A stretch of 64,000 nucleotides of DNA from Coptis chinensis (taxonomy: Eukaryota > Streptophyta > Magnoliopsida > Ranunculales > Ranunculaceae): the NCBI GenBank assembly GCA_015680905.1, contig CM027383.1, forward strand, positions 88,507,001-88,571,000. Direction: 5' to 3'. Positions 35,912 to 46,841 of the stretch are shown one piece after another. Numbering within the stretch: position 1 is the stretch's first letter; every line of letters starts with the position of its first letter. The notes beneath the pieces were generated by a model. That model ran no database searches. It saw only the letters and a program-made list of their open reading frames with translations, and was not told the DNA's origin. A program made the translations under genes and the position numbers.

Positions 35912-36869
35912 TTGTTTCTTGAACTAATTCGATATTTCGGCATCAATGGTAATATCCTACCTTTTTCTTATCCATTTCATTTACTTCTTTATACATTGAG
36001 GTCAATGCATGCATAAGTAGGGGAGGGTGTACTTGAGAAATGAATTTCGAAAATTAGTTTTCAAAACAAAAATATTTTTGTTTTTATATCAAGAAGATGA
36101 GAAAAATGAATTTTAATGATGAGTCCGGGATATATATTCTATAACGCTTAGTGTTGAGTTTGATAGATAGTTGATATTATTGATTTCATTACCGCTTAGA
36201 CTATTTATTATGCTCGACATAGTTCTTATTGATAGAATTCTTTATCAAGGCATCACTATAATACTTGGTGGAGTTTTGTGTACTTTTGCTCGAAGAGATT
36301 TTAAACCCCTAGTAAACTAGAAGTAGATTTTTTTAGACTTAGCCCGTGAGACTTGAGCTTTATACCCATTCTTTGGAGAGTTCTTACGAAAAAATCCGAA
36401 GTCTTAGTGACTCAACATCTTTCAGTTCTTTATGTCGTTGTAATATAGTCTCATTATTCGTTGATTTGGTTAATCACGAAGTGACATCAACTGGGGAGAT
36501 AGCCATTAGGTCTTGTAGTCTATTCGAAACAGAGTATCATACTGATAAGTCAAGTAGTAAACCCATTCAGCCTTTATCCCACCTAGTAGGACCATCATGT
36601 TAAACCCTTTTGCGCCTTACAATAAGCCATTTTCTTTCATAAAACCCCCTACCCTTTACCCAACTCCAGACAAGGAGTATAGCCAAAATCTTTATCAGCC
36701 ATACCCATATGTTTCTGAGAATACGAGGGACACAAAGAGGAAGAAAGAGCACAAAAGGAAGATTACAAGGAAATACCAGAGAGATACAATAAAGACCATC
36801 ATTCTGTTCTAAGTGAAAGAAGCTAGTGGAAAACAAGCATATCCAGTACTAATCAAGGATATACCACTG

Positions 36870-36900
<31 letters not shown>

Positions 36901-37668
36901 GTTGAACAGAATGGATGGAAAAGCTAAGACAAAGGAAGAATTTTCTCTGCAATACATAATTTAAAGAAATCTTCCAAAGAAAGAAGCAAAACCCTTAGTG
37001 TTTTTCAGAAACAACCTTAGAATCCTTTTTACCTTTTCTTCATAAACCAATACCCAAACCAAGTTACAACCCATGACTTATCACTACAGTATGGTACGAA
37101 GTCTAGAATAGGTGAGAGGATGCTAAAGTGAATGACCCGACACTTCATATGTGATTGACATTCTTTCCATGAGACTACTTTTATTCAAAGTCCTTTTTCA
37201 AGGTAGTATGTGGGATGTTCGTATGCATTATTCTTTTCCCTACATACATGAGGTAAAATAGTAGACCATCTCCTGAGAGATTCTTTTCTGAGAGTATGAC
37301 TGGTGAGGATTGAAAGTCGAGATTATCTACCTATGGTAAACTAGGGATTCCGCTTCTTGGATAGGAGAGTATAGGAGATTGACTAAGTACACACATAAGC
37401 CTTGATTGAGAATTTTGTCAATTTTACTATCTCTCATCATAATCTATGAGTCTTTGCAAAGATGTAGTTAGCAATGGAGATTGTCTATTGGAGTAAGCAC
37501 TAAAGTGGGTAAGGAATTTCTCTCTCAAAAAATACTATCATTCTTGAACATACTATTGATTGATTTTGTGGGTATATCACCGAAAACCCTCAATGAGACT
37601 ATAACTTCGTCCTTTTTGGGAACTTAAAGGTTTAAAGCCTTGTTGCATATGGTAAATGCAATCGGCCG
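35912..37668 (+). other. AT-rich 3' region of H with small ORF
   Basis: This is mostly non-coding. A purine-rich TAGGGGAGGGTG lies at 36018-36029. A 71-codon frame at 36597-36812 has a Pro/Tyr-rich N-terminal half and a strongly basic tail with KRKKEHKRKITRK, which resembles a nuclear localisation signal. It is not recognised, and the first copy (near 21015-21220) is broken. A poly-A tract fills 36871-36898. The segment 37255-37668 is not duplicated. Confidence 0.4.
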
Positions 37669-37700
37669 CACTACTAAAATAAGGGCTTTTTGTGTCACTT
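37669..37700 (+). repeat. CACTA left terminal inverted repeat
   Basis: CACTACTAAAATAAGGGC, then TTTTTGTGTCACTT. It pairs with 43079-43110, with mismatches at positions 1 and 12. Confidence 0.88.
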
Positions 37701-38475
37701 TTTAAGTGACACAAGAAGTCACTTGTGTCACTTTTGACACTAATTCTGAAGTGACCTATAAGCCCCCGACACATAAAGTTCTACCAAAAGTGACACAAAA
37801 GCCTTACTAAATGTGTCACTTTTGTTAATAAAAGTGACACTTAAGAATAGCCTCTTGTGTCACTTTTTAAGAAAGAGTGTCACAGTGCTTGTCAAAAGTG
37901 ACACTAGTTGTATCCATTTTGGACCAGAGTGGGATATAATTTCGTCAAAAGTGACACATTAAGTATACTAGTTGTGTCACTTTTGGACCAGAGTGAGACA
38001 CAAGTACGTCAAAAGTGACACATTAAGTATATACTAGTTGTGTCACTTTTGGACCGAAAGTGAGACACACAAGTACGTCAAAACACATTAAATATACTAG
38101 TTGTGTCACTTTTAGACCAGAGAGCGAGACACAAGTCGCCAAAAGTGACACATTAAGTATACTAGTTGTGTCACTTTTAGACCAGAGTGAGACAAATGGC
38201 GTCGTCAAAAGTGACACATTAAGTATACTAGTTGTGTCACTTTTTAGGCCGAGTGAGACACAAGTACGTCAAAAGTGACACATTAAGTATACTAGTTGTG
38301 TCACTTTTGACCCAGAGAGAGAGACACAAAAGCGTCAAAAGACACAAAAGCCCCTTACTTCTTGTGTCACTTTTTGGGAATCAACTCCATGTAACTTCGA
38401 GGAAAAGAAAGTGACACATAAGAGTGGTCAGTTGTGTCACTTTCAATAGATATTATGTCACTTTTTCCAAAAGTG
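37700..38475. repeat. CACTA left subterminal tandem repeats
   Basis: About seven units of roughly 64 bp span 37900-38350, each with TACTAGTTGTGTCACTTTTG, then GAGACACAAG, then GTCAAAAGTGACACATTAAG. Each unit contains the inverted pair GTGTCACTTT and AAAGTGACAC, so the array can fold and offers many protein-binding sites. Confidence 0.9.
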
Positions 38476-39074
38476 AGACAAATGAAAATATTTTTTTTTT
38501 TTAAACTTTTTCTCATTTTTGTATTCAATCGTATTCATTTCTCAACCTGCATCCTATACGTCATAACCAATATCTCATTAACCTGCTTTATGACATAAAC
38601 AACATCCACATACATTTATCAAAACATCACAACCAAAATCACTTTAACCTGCTTTATGAAACGGAAACAACATCCACTCGAGAAGAAAGAAACAACATTC
38701 AAAACAATTAACTTCTATTGATTTCATCGATCAAACCAAGTATTTATCATCTCGTTTGACTCCCAACAAAAGAAGTCATTCCAATACCAAAAGAATCACA
38801 ATTAAAAAAAAAAAAAAAAATAAACCAATAATATATTCTAGCAATATCTTAGCTTGTTGTGCGCACTTCCAACACCAAAAAACCTAGCTGCCATCTATTC
38901 ATCTGTTAATCGATCCATGCACCTGCATCATATCATGAAGTCGTCATTCCACTATGACTAGTATATAAAATTAAAAAGCAAGTGAATCAAGAAGGGTATA
39001 TTGTACAAGTAAGAAAAAAAATTGATAAGAAAAGTATATATACATAAAGAAAGGGAAATATGGAAGCCCACTTA
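38476..39074. other. CACTA interior, no gene seen
   Basis: AT-rich sequence with A/T runs at 38490-38503 and 38803-38820. A few imperfect direct repeats of AACCTGCTTTATGA occur at 38581 and 38646. Confidence 0.5.
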
Positions 39075-40375
39075 CCCAAATTAACTACTAAGATAAATTG
39101 TTGGATAAAGTCGATGAATTCAAGACGAAGTTCATCTATTTCAGTGGTGTAACTCTTCTTGTTAGAGAACTCCAATACCTGTTCGACGAAAAATATATTA
39201 TAAATATTATGAAAATGAATAATGCAAGCAAACATTTAATCAACTTTTGAGTTTAATTAAGAAAATATTTTTTTACCTTCCCATCTTTAGCTTTAAGTTT
39301 TTCGGAATCCACAATGCTCTTTCCGTTGTCTATTTTTGACTATATGACGAAGTGTACATCAAGTTAGTATATGTGAAGCAATTGGAATAAAGGAATGAAA
39401 AAAGCTACGTATCATTCCCTTTTTTTTCCCCGATAATACGTACATTCCCTGCATTTACTATACCACAATGAGTATAACATGGTTAAGGCAACTATAGAAT
39501 GAACTTACCTGTACATTTTTCGACTTAAGTTTTACTGAAGTCACACCTTTTTTTTTTTGACCACCATCTTTTCTCTATACATTAAATATGAGTTTAGTTA
39601 AAGAGAACACTCGAAATGTGTAGAAAATCATAAATACAAATTTAAAAGCCAAAAAACTTACCTGCTTAGACTTGGTAATCGCCTGCTGCTTATAATCACT
39701 TTTGGCATTATTGGATTCCATATTTTCTAATGACAGCGAGTTGATGAGTTTTGGTCCTTGCTTGAGCAACTCGCTCAACAATTCTATCATCGCTGGTGAA
39801 TTAGTCACACCTTGTTCTTTAAGCACATGTAGCACCAAAATTTTCAACTTCTCGTTTTGAGCTTCTTTCTTTTTCAACTTCGCTTCCAAATCCTCGTGAT
39901 ATTTCTTTGATATTTTATTAGGAAGATTGAAGTACATAGTGGGAGTGGTATATTGTCCACCTGCCCTGACTCGACCACTAGGCTCTGGAGTTCCCAATGC
40001 CATAGTAAGTATGTCATTCTTTCCTTCCGTTGCCAAAACCCCCTCCTCTACCTTATTTTTTCAGCTCCTCCTGCAAAAATAGATAAGAATCCAATATTTC
40101 TATCAGTACAAAGGCAGTACAAAGGAACCCAATGGGAAACTACAGTAGAGATGGTTTTGAATATGATGGAAGGATAAAAAAGCAACACAGACAAAGGCAA
40201 TACAAAGGAACCCACTATTTTTGTCGTAGGTAGCAGCAGCATGCATGGGAGATTCACTACAAAATAGGTTATGGTGATCACAAAAAAATCATGCCAGGCA
40301 GTCAAATAAAAGCATTGATAACTTACCTCAAGAACTTCCATAGGTCCCTCCTCAAAGTGCTTCCTAATATTCATC
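39075..40375 (-). CDS. Ptta/En/Spm-type transposon protein gene, C-terminal exons
   Basis: The gene reads right to left with plausible GT-AG introns. Candidate exons are 40375-40327 (MNIRKHFEEGPMEVLE), 40070-39662, about 39572-39509, about 39338-39276 and about 39182-39075. The large exon has ALGTPEPSGRVRAGGQY and TPTMYFNLP, the hallmark C-terminal block of the plant Ptta family (TnpA-related proteins of En/Spm elements), then a Lys/Glu-rich coiled coil. These proteins bind subterminal repeats; they do not catalyse transposition alone. A six-A run at 40055-40060 puts a TGA or TAA in frame at the second exon start and would read through with one A fewer, so it is either a disabling indel or a homopolymer error. 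The N-terminal half of the family is not found. Confidence 0.65.
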
Positions 40376-41630
40376 CTGCAAGGAACCCAATACAAGTAAG
40401 CAAACCGTTGTACATGTCAACTACCAAGCTAATCATATCCACACATAAATGAGTTATTTTTAACATGCAGATTTTGAAATAAAAAACAACTCACGTATAT
40501 GGAGAAACACGGATGTCAATAATATATTTAACTATAGAGAAAGAAACCATAAAGGCATGGATACCTAAGGTGTGGCGTTTCTCAAACTTTAATAGATACT
40601 AACTCGAGATCCAAAATTTGCTTAGAATTCAATAAAACTAGTAATACTAATATTAATGCTTAGAACAACCACAAACATCGTCAAATAATAATGAAACTTA
40701 AAGAAAAAAAGATAATATATTATTTTAGGAAGAAGATAACATGCCTGCAGCCTGATCATATAGTATTTTGAACCGCCAGATTAACTTAAAGACATTATAA
40801 ACTCGCAACCCATTTGAGGTGATAATGAGAGAGTGAGTAAATAGAGATGGAGTCTCCCCTCTTTTTCATCCCTCCACCAAGAATATCAATGTGCCCTCTT
40901 GTTATTTTGTTCCTGATCATATCAATGAGTCAAAATGAAACATCCCATCCCAACAGCAAAAAGTCACCCCAGTCCACCAGTGAAATGTCATCCCAACACT
41001 GCCTGACTCGTTACGTTCATTGATGTATGTACTCAATTCGGATTGATGTTTAAAGAAGTGTAAGACTTCTCAAGGGCAAGTTTCTTCATTTGAAAGAAAC
41101 AAACAAAAACTTTAGTGTACGAGTTGTATTCTTGTGTGTTCCAATTTCCTGTAAAATGGAGCCTTTGCTTATTGCAATAGGGTGGGAATCAGAACCTGTT
41201 GAAACTAAGGTCATGATGATTAGCTTATGTTCCAAAACTTTCTGAAAGCTGAGTGATTGATCCTTATTTTATTGAACTTCTTGGAATCTGCTACTAGCAA
41301 AAGAACTGATGAAAGCCCACTCACAATTGCAGCTAATGTTCAGCTGACCACTCCATGTCTAAGAACCATAAAACAAATTTTATGTAAGGTATATACCACT
41401 AATAGAAGCTACATACATACTTTATAGCAAAACAAAACCACCTAATCTCCTATATTTTACTTCGTTCTCCTGTTAAAGAACTTGTTCGGTTCAAGTGTGT
41501 AAGCAAGTCATGGCACAGCATGATCACTAATCCTATTTTATTTTTATTTTTTTTACAGTTAAGATTTCAATAATCAGTTAATCAAGCCTATCATTAAAAT
41601 CTTACAAGATTTGAGATCTTACAAGATCAT
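40376..41630 (-). other. CACTA interior between the two genes
   Basis: No recognisable coding sense. It includes simple AT-rich intron-like sequence and short T-runs. It may hold upstream exons of the Ptta gene or introns of the captured fragment. Confidence 0.4.
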
Positions 41631-41836
41631 GAGTAGAGAAGTAAGCTGCTTCAGAGATGCAATTTTGGCTAGAAGTCTCGGTCTATTGGCATAGTTTGTT
41701 AAAACTAAAAGGAAATAAAACAGCTGGACAACCTTTTGTTTCATTAACTAAACAACTGATTCCAGGCACTGAATCAGATATGGATCCACAAATTATTCCT
41801 CTATTCAAAAAAAAATGAGAAAGACACAGTACATAC

Positions 41837-42644
41837 CTCTTGTTCATACAAAGGAGAAAGGACTGCATGGCAATTGACGAATGGACCTCATCTTCATACT
41901 CTATGAAAGCAATCCCAGGCTTCGCCGCTATCATCCGAACTTCCTTGAAACCTGGATATTGTTCAAACAGAAGTTGCAAAGATACTTGCTCGTGGTTTCA
42001 TAGGGCAAATTCTGAATGAATAATATACTATTTGGAGCAGCGACCTCTTGTTCTCCGGCTTTCCTTTGTCGATGAGAAGCGGCAGGAGCCCCATTACTGG
42101 GCACTTTAGTCATTAGTTGTAGCAAAGACTATCGCGGCTCCTCAACCCGTTTTCCTTTCATCTTTTTCTTCCTGCTTTTTTTCTTTTCATTAGGAACAAA
42201 TGTGCCTTCTGCTTTGGCGGACAATCAGATTTTGTTTTTTGCAAAACCGTATCCTCATTGGTTTATCATAAAATGGAAAGTTTTGCATCGAACGCGATCA
42301 TTACTAGCGGTTGTAACTTCACTAAACACAACCCATGCTTGGCCTCGAAGTTTAGCTGTTTTCAACGTAACAACATCCAGGATTCTTCCATATTGAGAGA
42401 ACAGAGCATACAGAGATCTTTTCAACTCATCTTTCTTGACTTTTTCGTTGAGATTTTTTATGTAAATCGTTTGGTTTGGTGGCACATCTCCTGAAAGCAT
42501 CCTTGCCTGCAACCCTTTGTTTTTTTTTGCTGCCGATATTTTTACTAATCCTATTCTTGCCAAGGAGATTCTGCTGCTGAAACCTTGACTGCTGCTGAAA
42601 CTACTCGCTTTTGATCTTGATTTCAAACTTTCTATGACTCTCAA
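41837..42644 (-). pseudogene. captured U2 snRNP B'' (U2B'') gene fragment
   Basis: The frame 42644-42255 contains an RNA-recognition motif nearly identical in pattern to plant U2B''/U1A. The native start is [11 protein letters not shown] at 42500, followed by RNP2 IYIKNL and RNP1 RGQAWVVF. The linker (about 42254-42060) is frame-shifted. RRM2 follows at 42060-41837, with [12 protein letters not shown], then [19 protein letters not shown], ending at a GTATGT donor-like site. RRM1, linker and RRM2 are contiguous without introns, so this part looks spliced or exon-derived. The intact host protein binds U2 snRNA with U2A' in the spliceosome; this copy cannot make it. A 48-codon Ser/Arg-rich extension precedes the native Met in frame. 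Confidence 0.85.
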
Positions 42645-42834
42645 ACTAAGTTATCGCAAGAGATAAATTGAAATTAAATAAAAACGAAAAACAATATTAC
42701 CTTCATTTTCTTCTGTTTTTTTTTTTTTCTTTTTTAACCCTAAAAAAGTGTTCTTTTTAAGTTAATTCTTTTTGAGAGCTAACCTAAAAATATAGCCGCG
42801 GCCCAAATCACGACTTTCAATTTCGTGGCATAAG

Positions 42835-43078
42835 CAATTAGTAGTGTCGCTTATTTATTTCGATAATTTGTTAATTTTATTTTTGATTTTTTTACACCCA
42901 GAAGTGACACAACAAGGCAAACTACTAGTGTCACGTTCGAATAATGGGACACAAAAAATAAAATAACTTGTGTCACTTTTCTTAGAAACAACACATCAGC
43001 CCTCATTCCATAAAAAAGTGACACATCAAAACTCTATGTGTCACTTTTTTCCTGTAAGTGACACGAGACAAAAAAAAT
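42835..43078. repeat. CACTA right subterminal repeats
   Basis: Scattered GTGTCAC and GTGACAC motifs in both directions at about 42844, 42903, 42930, 42974, 43018, 43038, 43058 and 43080. They are not in regular tandem, unlike the left side. Confidence 0.75.
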
Positions 43079-43110
43079 AAGTGACACAAAAAGCCCTTCT
43101 TTTAGTAGTC
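43079..43110 (-). repeat. CACTA right terminal inverted repeat
   Basis: Inverted match of 37669-37700, ending TTTTAGTAGTC. Confidence 0.88.
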
Positions 43111-43230
43111 GCGCGATGCCTGCGAAAATGAGTTAGGATTTTATTTTTGTTATTAGGATGTGATTTTGATCACTTATCTATTTTTTTATCTTATTTGCTA
43201 AGAGACTAGCAAAAGGCTAGTTGGGAGTTG
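43111..43230 (+). other. H element 3' end with polypurine-like tract
   Basis: H resumes after the CACTA element. AAAAGGCTAGTTGGGAGTTG at 43211-43230 directly precedes a TGATAAG LTR start and is the likely plus-strand primer region. Confidence 0.5.
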
Positions 43231-44820
43231 TGATAAGTGCTCAAAAAGTGCTATTTAACCCTCGATTATGCCTCTTGTTTAGCCATCTTAGTGGACTAAT
43301 AGTGTTTATAAGTTGTGTTTTAAGATTCTATAGGTGAAAAAGAGAGTTTTGTAGAATATTAGAGAAAATGGGGTAAAACGAAGCAATTCGGAGCATCAAG
43401 GATCACATGGGAGGCCCGTGGACAATCATGGAGAAGGCCAAGGAATTGGAGCTGTTAAAGATGCGACTTGGACCTATTTTAAAGTCTATTTGGAAGCCCA
43501 AGGCCAAAGGATTCGTTGTTTGGACCAAAGCCCGCAAAAGAGGATAGAAGGATAGAGCAAAAGAAGAAAATCGGCTTATATCGCTGCCTGACACATGTAT
43601 CGAAAGTCCCAGACGCGATTGATTGCATCCGGGGCGATAAATCGAGCATCCGACGCATTGATTAAGTCCGGGGCGATGAATAATGCGTCCCGACGCGCAT
43701 GAATCGACAATTGTAGCCAATTCCTTCTCAGTTTTGAAGACGAAGTCGGACTCTGGAAGAAGTCTATTTGTATTAGGAAACAAATGACGGTTTGGAATGC
43801 TTCTAGAGATCATTGTAACCCCTATAAATAGAAGACCTAAGTGCCTCATGTAATGGGCCAATTCACTTATATTCTTGTCTCCAGAACTTGAGGTAGAGAG
43901 AGATTAATAATAAAAGATCGGTTTTAACTAGCTGAGTCTTAATAAATTAGTCTTTCTAGTCTTATGTTCTTCAACTCTTCTTCTTCTTGTTCTTCCTTCT
44001 TTATGGAAGGCTAATCTTCTCCTTCAAGGGAGAAGATGAAGCCAGTGCTTAAGGTTTGATGATTCTTTTGGTTCATGGTGTTCTTCAATCAGGTTAGTTC
44101 TTTATGTTTGTAGTTATTAGTTCCATTGCCCACACCAGGAGATGGAAGTATAGAATAGGGTTTATGTTTTGCAATATTAATATCATGCTAGTGTTCTTTA
44201 CTTTTCTTCTAGTAGTATAGTTCTTTAGAGTTAGGGAAGTATTCTTTGTGTTGCCTTTAGAAGGGGTAGCTCGGGGAGTGGTGCCTAGGGGAAGTATTCT
44301 TTGTGTTTTTGCCTTAAGTGGTGATTCATTGAATGGTCACTCTATTAGGAAGTACTCCTTGATGTTGCTCTTGGTAATACATTGAATGGCTGCCCGAGCT
44401 TACATAAAAGGAAAGAAGATATTAATAGCATAAACATAGGAACAACCTTAAGTAGAGTTAATTGTTAACGATGTTTCGATCCAAGAGGACATCGGCACTC
44501 GCTCGATTGCCTAATTGTAGTCTACTTGTAAGAACAACCATGAAGCGAAGGTCCATAGATCAAAAGTATTGGTGGATTCTAATCTCTTGAATTCCCTCTT
44601 ATAAATTCTCAACAATTTAGTTAGTTTAGCTTAGTTTAGCATTAGAATCTACAATCTCTACAATATTAGTTTTAATCCCTCAAACCCCTTTCCAAATCCC
44701 GTCCTTCACATAACATACGCTTAAAAGTGGAACGATACCCTACTCATCCTTTACTTATTGAGGGATAATTAGGTTTTGATATGCTTCTATTTGTTCAACG
44801 ATCATCATCTATCTACATCA
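43231..44820 (+). repeat. probable 3' LTR of H (about 1.59 kb)
   Basis: It starts TGATAAGTGCTC after a polypurine-like tract and has a TATAAAT box at 43824-43830 in the plus sense. The right end is uncertain: CA ends near 44820 (TACATCA) or 44826 fit, but no target duplication of the left flank is seen. No partner LTR lies in the window; it would be left of base 1. It differs from LTR-A/B/C. The right boundary touches the Tat-element antisense ORF, suggesting a deletion junction. Confidence 0.5.
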
Positions 44821-44840
44821 CCCATCATCTCATCTACACA

Positions 44841-45975
44841 CACAAAAAGAGGAAGTGTCAAAGGCTGAAGCCAATATAATTGGGGCCTTGGACCTGTCCT
44901 ATTGCCGATCTGCTGTTCACCTTACCAAGGTAAGATTTTCTTCTCTATTCAATGTTCGGTTTCTCTCATTGTGTTACTTACACATCCTATATTCTTTTCC
45001 AGTTAGTGAATAACTTTTTGGCTATGAAAGACCCCATCATTGTGGCCTCCGCTGATTCATCCACTGATGCTATGGCTACCGGTGAGCTGATCTGGGTTTA
45101 AGAGGCTACTAAGAAGAGCACTGCAGAGCTGCAGATCCAGGTTGACCAGCTCTTGGAGAAAAAGAAGAAATCTGATACTAGCTTTAGGAACATGAGAGAC
45201 ACTATCTCTAACCTTCGGAGCTCTCTGGAGAAAGCCCAAAAAAGAGCTGATAATGTTGCCGTTTGGAAAGTAAAGTTCTTGGAACTACGCGCCCACTTCA
45301 CTACCCTGCAAGCAAAACATGATCAAGTCCAAGGGGAACTTAATCGTAGGAACACTGAGATGAGGACACTTGGGCAAGCTATTGCCAATACAAATGAGGT
45401 CATGTCAGGCTATGAGAGGGCTCTAAAAGATAAACGTCTTCGCTCTGATAAGAAGACTGGTGACCTCTTGGCAGAGACCTCTGAGTTCTATTCTCAAGTG
45501 GTGAAAGAGGTGAGGAAGAGGTCAGCTGAAAATGTCGCTCTTTGCTCCGAGAGTACTTGATGTTTCTCAAGAGTCGCTCGAGGTCGCTAGACAAGTTAGA
45601 GGAGGCTATTGAGAGGCTACGGATATGTCTCTCAGTTGGATACTCAGGGGTGAGTGACCAACCCTTTCATCTTGTTTCCTAATCTAGACACCAGTATCTC
45701 AGCTATCCAGGAAAAACTTATGTCTGATGCCTCCTCATCTTCTGAAGAAGACAGCGATGATGACCTGCCTCCAGTTTAACTTTCTTTTCTACCAATTCCA
45801 GTTTTAGGTGAATGTTCTATTCAACCAGCCGTTCCAGCTTCAGGTGAATGTTCTATTCAGTTAACCATTCCAACAAGCATTGATGGTGAGCCAAAGTTTG
45901 ATTCTACCCCTGCTTCATAAGCCTTTCAGTTGATGATCCACATAAATAATTATTTTTAAACAATTATTCTATGGG
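44841..45975 (+). pseudogene. antisense coiled-coil ORF of Tat element D1
   Basis: Exon-like segments 44841-44929 and 45003-45558 are joined by a canonical GTAAG...CAG intron. The main frame 45153-45560 is almost wholly heptad-like, with EKKKKSDTSFRNM, LEKAQKRADN and LNRRNTEMRTLGQA. After a shift it continues to about 45778 with an acidic SSSSEEDSDDDLPP tail. A TAG at 45100-45102 breaks it. Tat-lineage elements are known to carry extra antisense ORFs between pol and the 3' LTR, some with the plant gypsy-transposon (Transposase_28-like) N-terminal domain and coiled coils. D1 pol is on the minus strand, so orientation and place agree. The N-terminal domain is missing, cut near 44840. Confidence 0.55.
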
Positions 45976-46841
45976 TCTGTAATATTGAGCCATGTAGCTC
46001 ACATACAATTTACTTTACTAAGCTCCTCTATTTTATGTATGCCTTCGAAGTATTTTATGTTATATTACATATATCACTATGCATACTCTACCCCTGTTGC
46101 CCCCAAAGTTCATTTGGAACAACAATAGGTGACCCTAGCAAGCTAAACAGATTAAGATGAGGCATAACCAAAATCTGATCAGGATGTCATGGGAGCTATT
46201 TCAACTTAACTGTAGCAGAGAGTTCGATCGCATAGAGGCATATGCCTTTGCGAAAGCAACTTGGTGCCATGAGCACAACATTGTGTTTAAGAACGATAGG
46301 TCCAATTTATTTTTAAAAAATAAAAAGGGTATCACCTGAATAGCAATGGAGGAGTCTTCCTCAGCACCATCATGTCGATATAGTTCCAGGCCAATGATGG
46401 TGTTCTAGGATCTGGATCCCACCCAGATCTTCCTAGCAACCCCTTTGTTTGATGTTTTGAGAGCGTTCGGAACTAGCATACAATTCAGGCTCACAAGAAC
46501 ACTATCTCTTGCTCCAAGTCAAACCGGCATACAGTTTACTGAACAGTTAGTGTGGTTATATTCCCTAAAGGCTTAACCCATCAAAGATATTTGCAGTTTA
46601 AAAGAACTCGCATACAGCCCAAATTGAAAGGAAACCGACAGTTCAACTTTCTCTTACTCAGTATCACTGGTTCTAAAGCAAATTGGCATACAATATTCCT
46701 GAACAGATAGTGAACAAATAATTCCCTAAAGGCTTAGTCCATTGAGGATAATAAAGAACGTGCAAAGAATATATTCGATTGCAAGATGAACAACTTTATT
46801 GATGATGAAATATGCATAACAAAGCATGACATAAAAATTTA
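45976..46841 (-). other. D1 region between integrase and antisense ORF
   Basis: No gene with recognisable sense. CTTTGGGGGC on the minus strand (46108-46099) looks like a polypurine tract but no D1 LTR follows it. Two imperfect direct repeats of about 90 bp (46500-46620 and 46640-46760) share CATACA, then TGAACAG, then a TTCCCTAAAGGCTTA core. Confidence 0.5.

Larger units (their letters stand above)
34611..37668 (+). mobile_element. H element, right flank, second (cleaner) copy
   Basis: This is the same flank as 19049-21669 but with longer open frames, and it continues past 37254 into unique H sequence. That makes it the likely original right-hand flank of the Athila insertion. It contains the RT remnant, Cys-rich ORF, minisatellite, AT-rich tail and the CCTTGTTGCATATGG 3' motif shared with Athila (37632-37655), then is cut by the CACTA element at 37669. 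Confidence 0.82.
37669..43110 (-). mobile_element. CACTA (En/Spm-type) DNA transposon, 5.44 kb, non-autonomous
   Basis: The ends are CACTACTAAAATAAGGGC at 37669 and its inverted counterpart GCCCTTCTTTTAGTAGTC at 43093-43110, about 30 of 32 bp matching; the last base is C where G is expected. Subterminal regions are packed with GTGTCACTTT and AAAGTGACAC in both directions, as expected for TnpA-type binding sites. The inside carries a multi-exon Ptta-like gene and a captured U2B'' fragment, both minus strand. No TnpD-type catalytic transposase is seen, so it would need help to move. The flanking triplets are CCG (left) and GCG (right), which is only a partial match to a 3-bp duplication. It splits H between 37668 and 43111. 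Confidence 0.88.

Noticed and set aside
37900..38350. regular direct repeats that could suggest a CRISPR array or satellite
   Set aside because: This is a plant nuclear context. Units are contiguous and contain the transposon terminal motif in both orientations, so they are CACTA subterminal repeats.
38060..38414. short open frames across the CACTA repeats
   Set aside because: The repeated peptide arises from the 64-bp tandem units; there is no separate coding evidence.
43403..43861. 152-codon minus-strand frame inside the 43231-44820 LTR
   Set aside because: It lies in an LTR with a plus-strand TATA box and has no recognisable domain; probably chance.
43231..44820. possibility that this is a second copy of LTR-A/B/C
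   Set aside because: Only the TGATAAG start is shared; the rest is different sequence.
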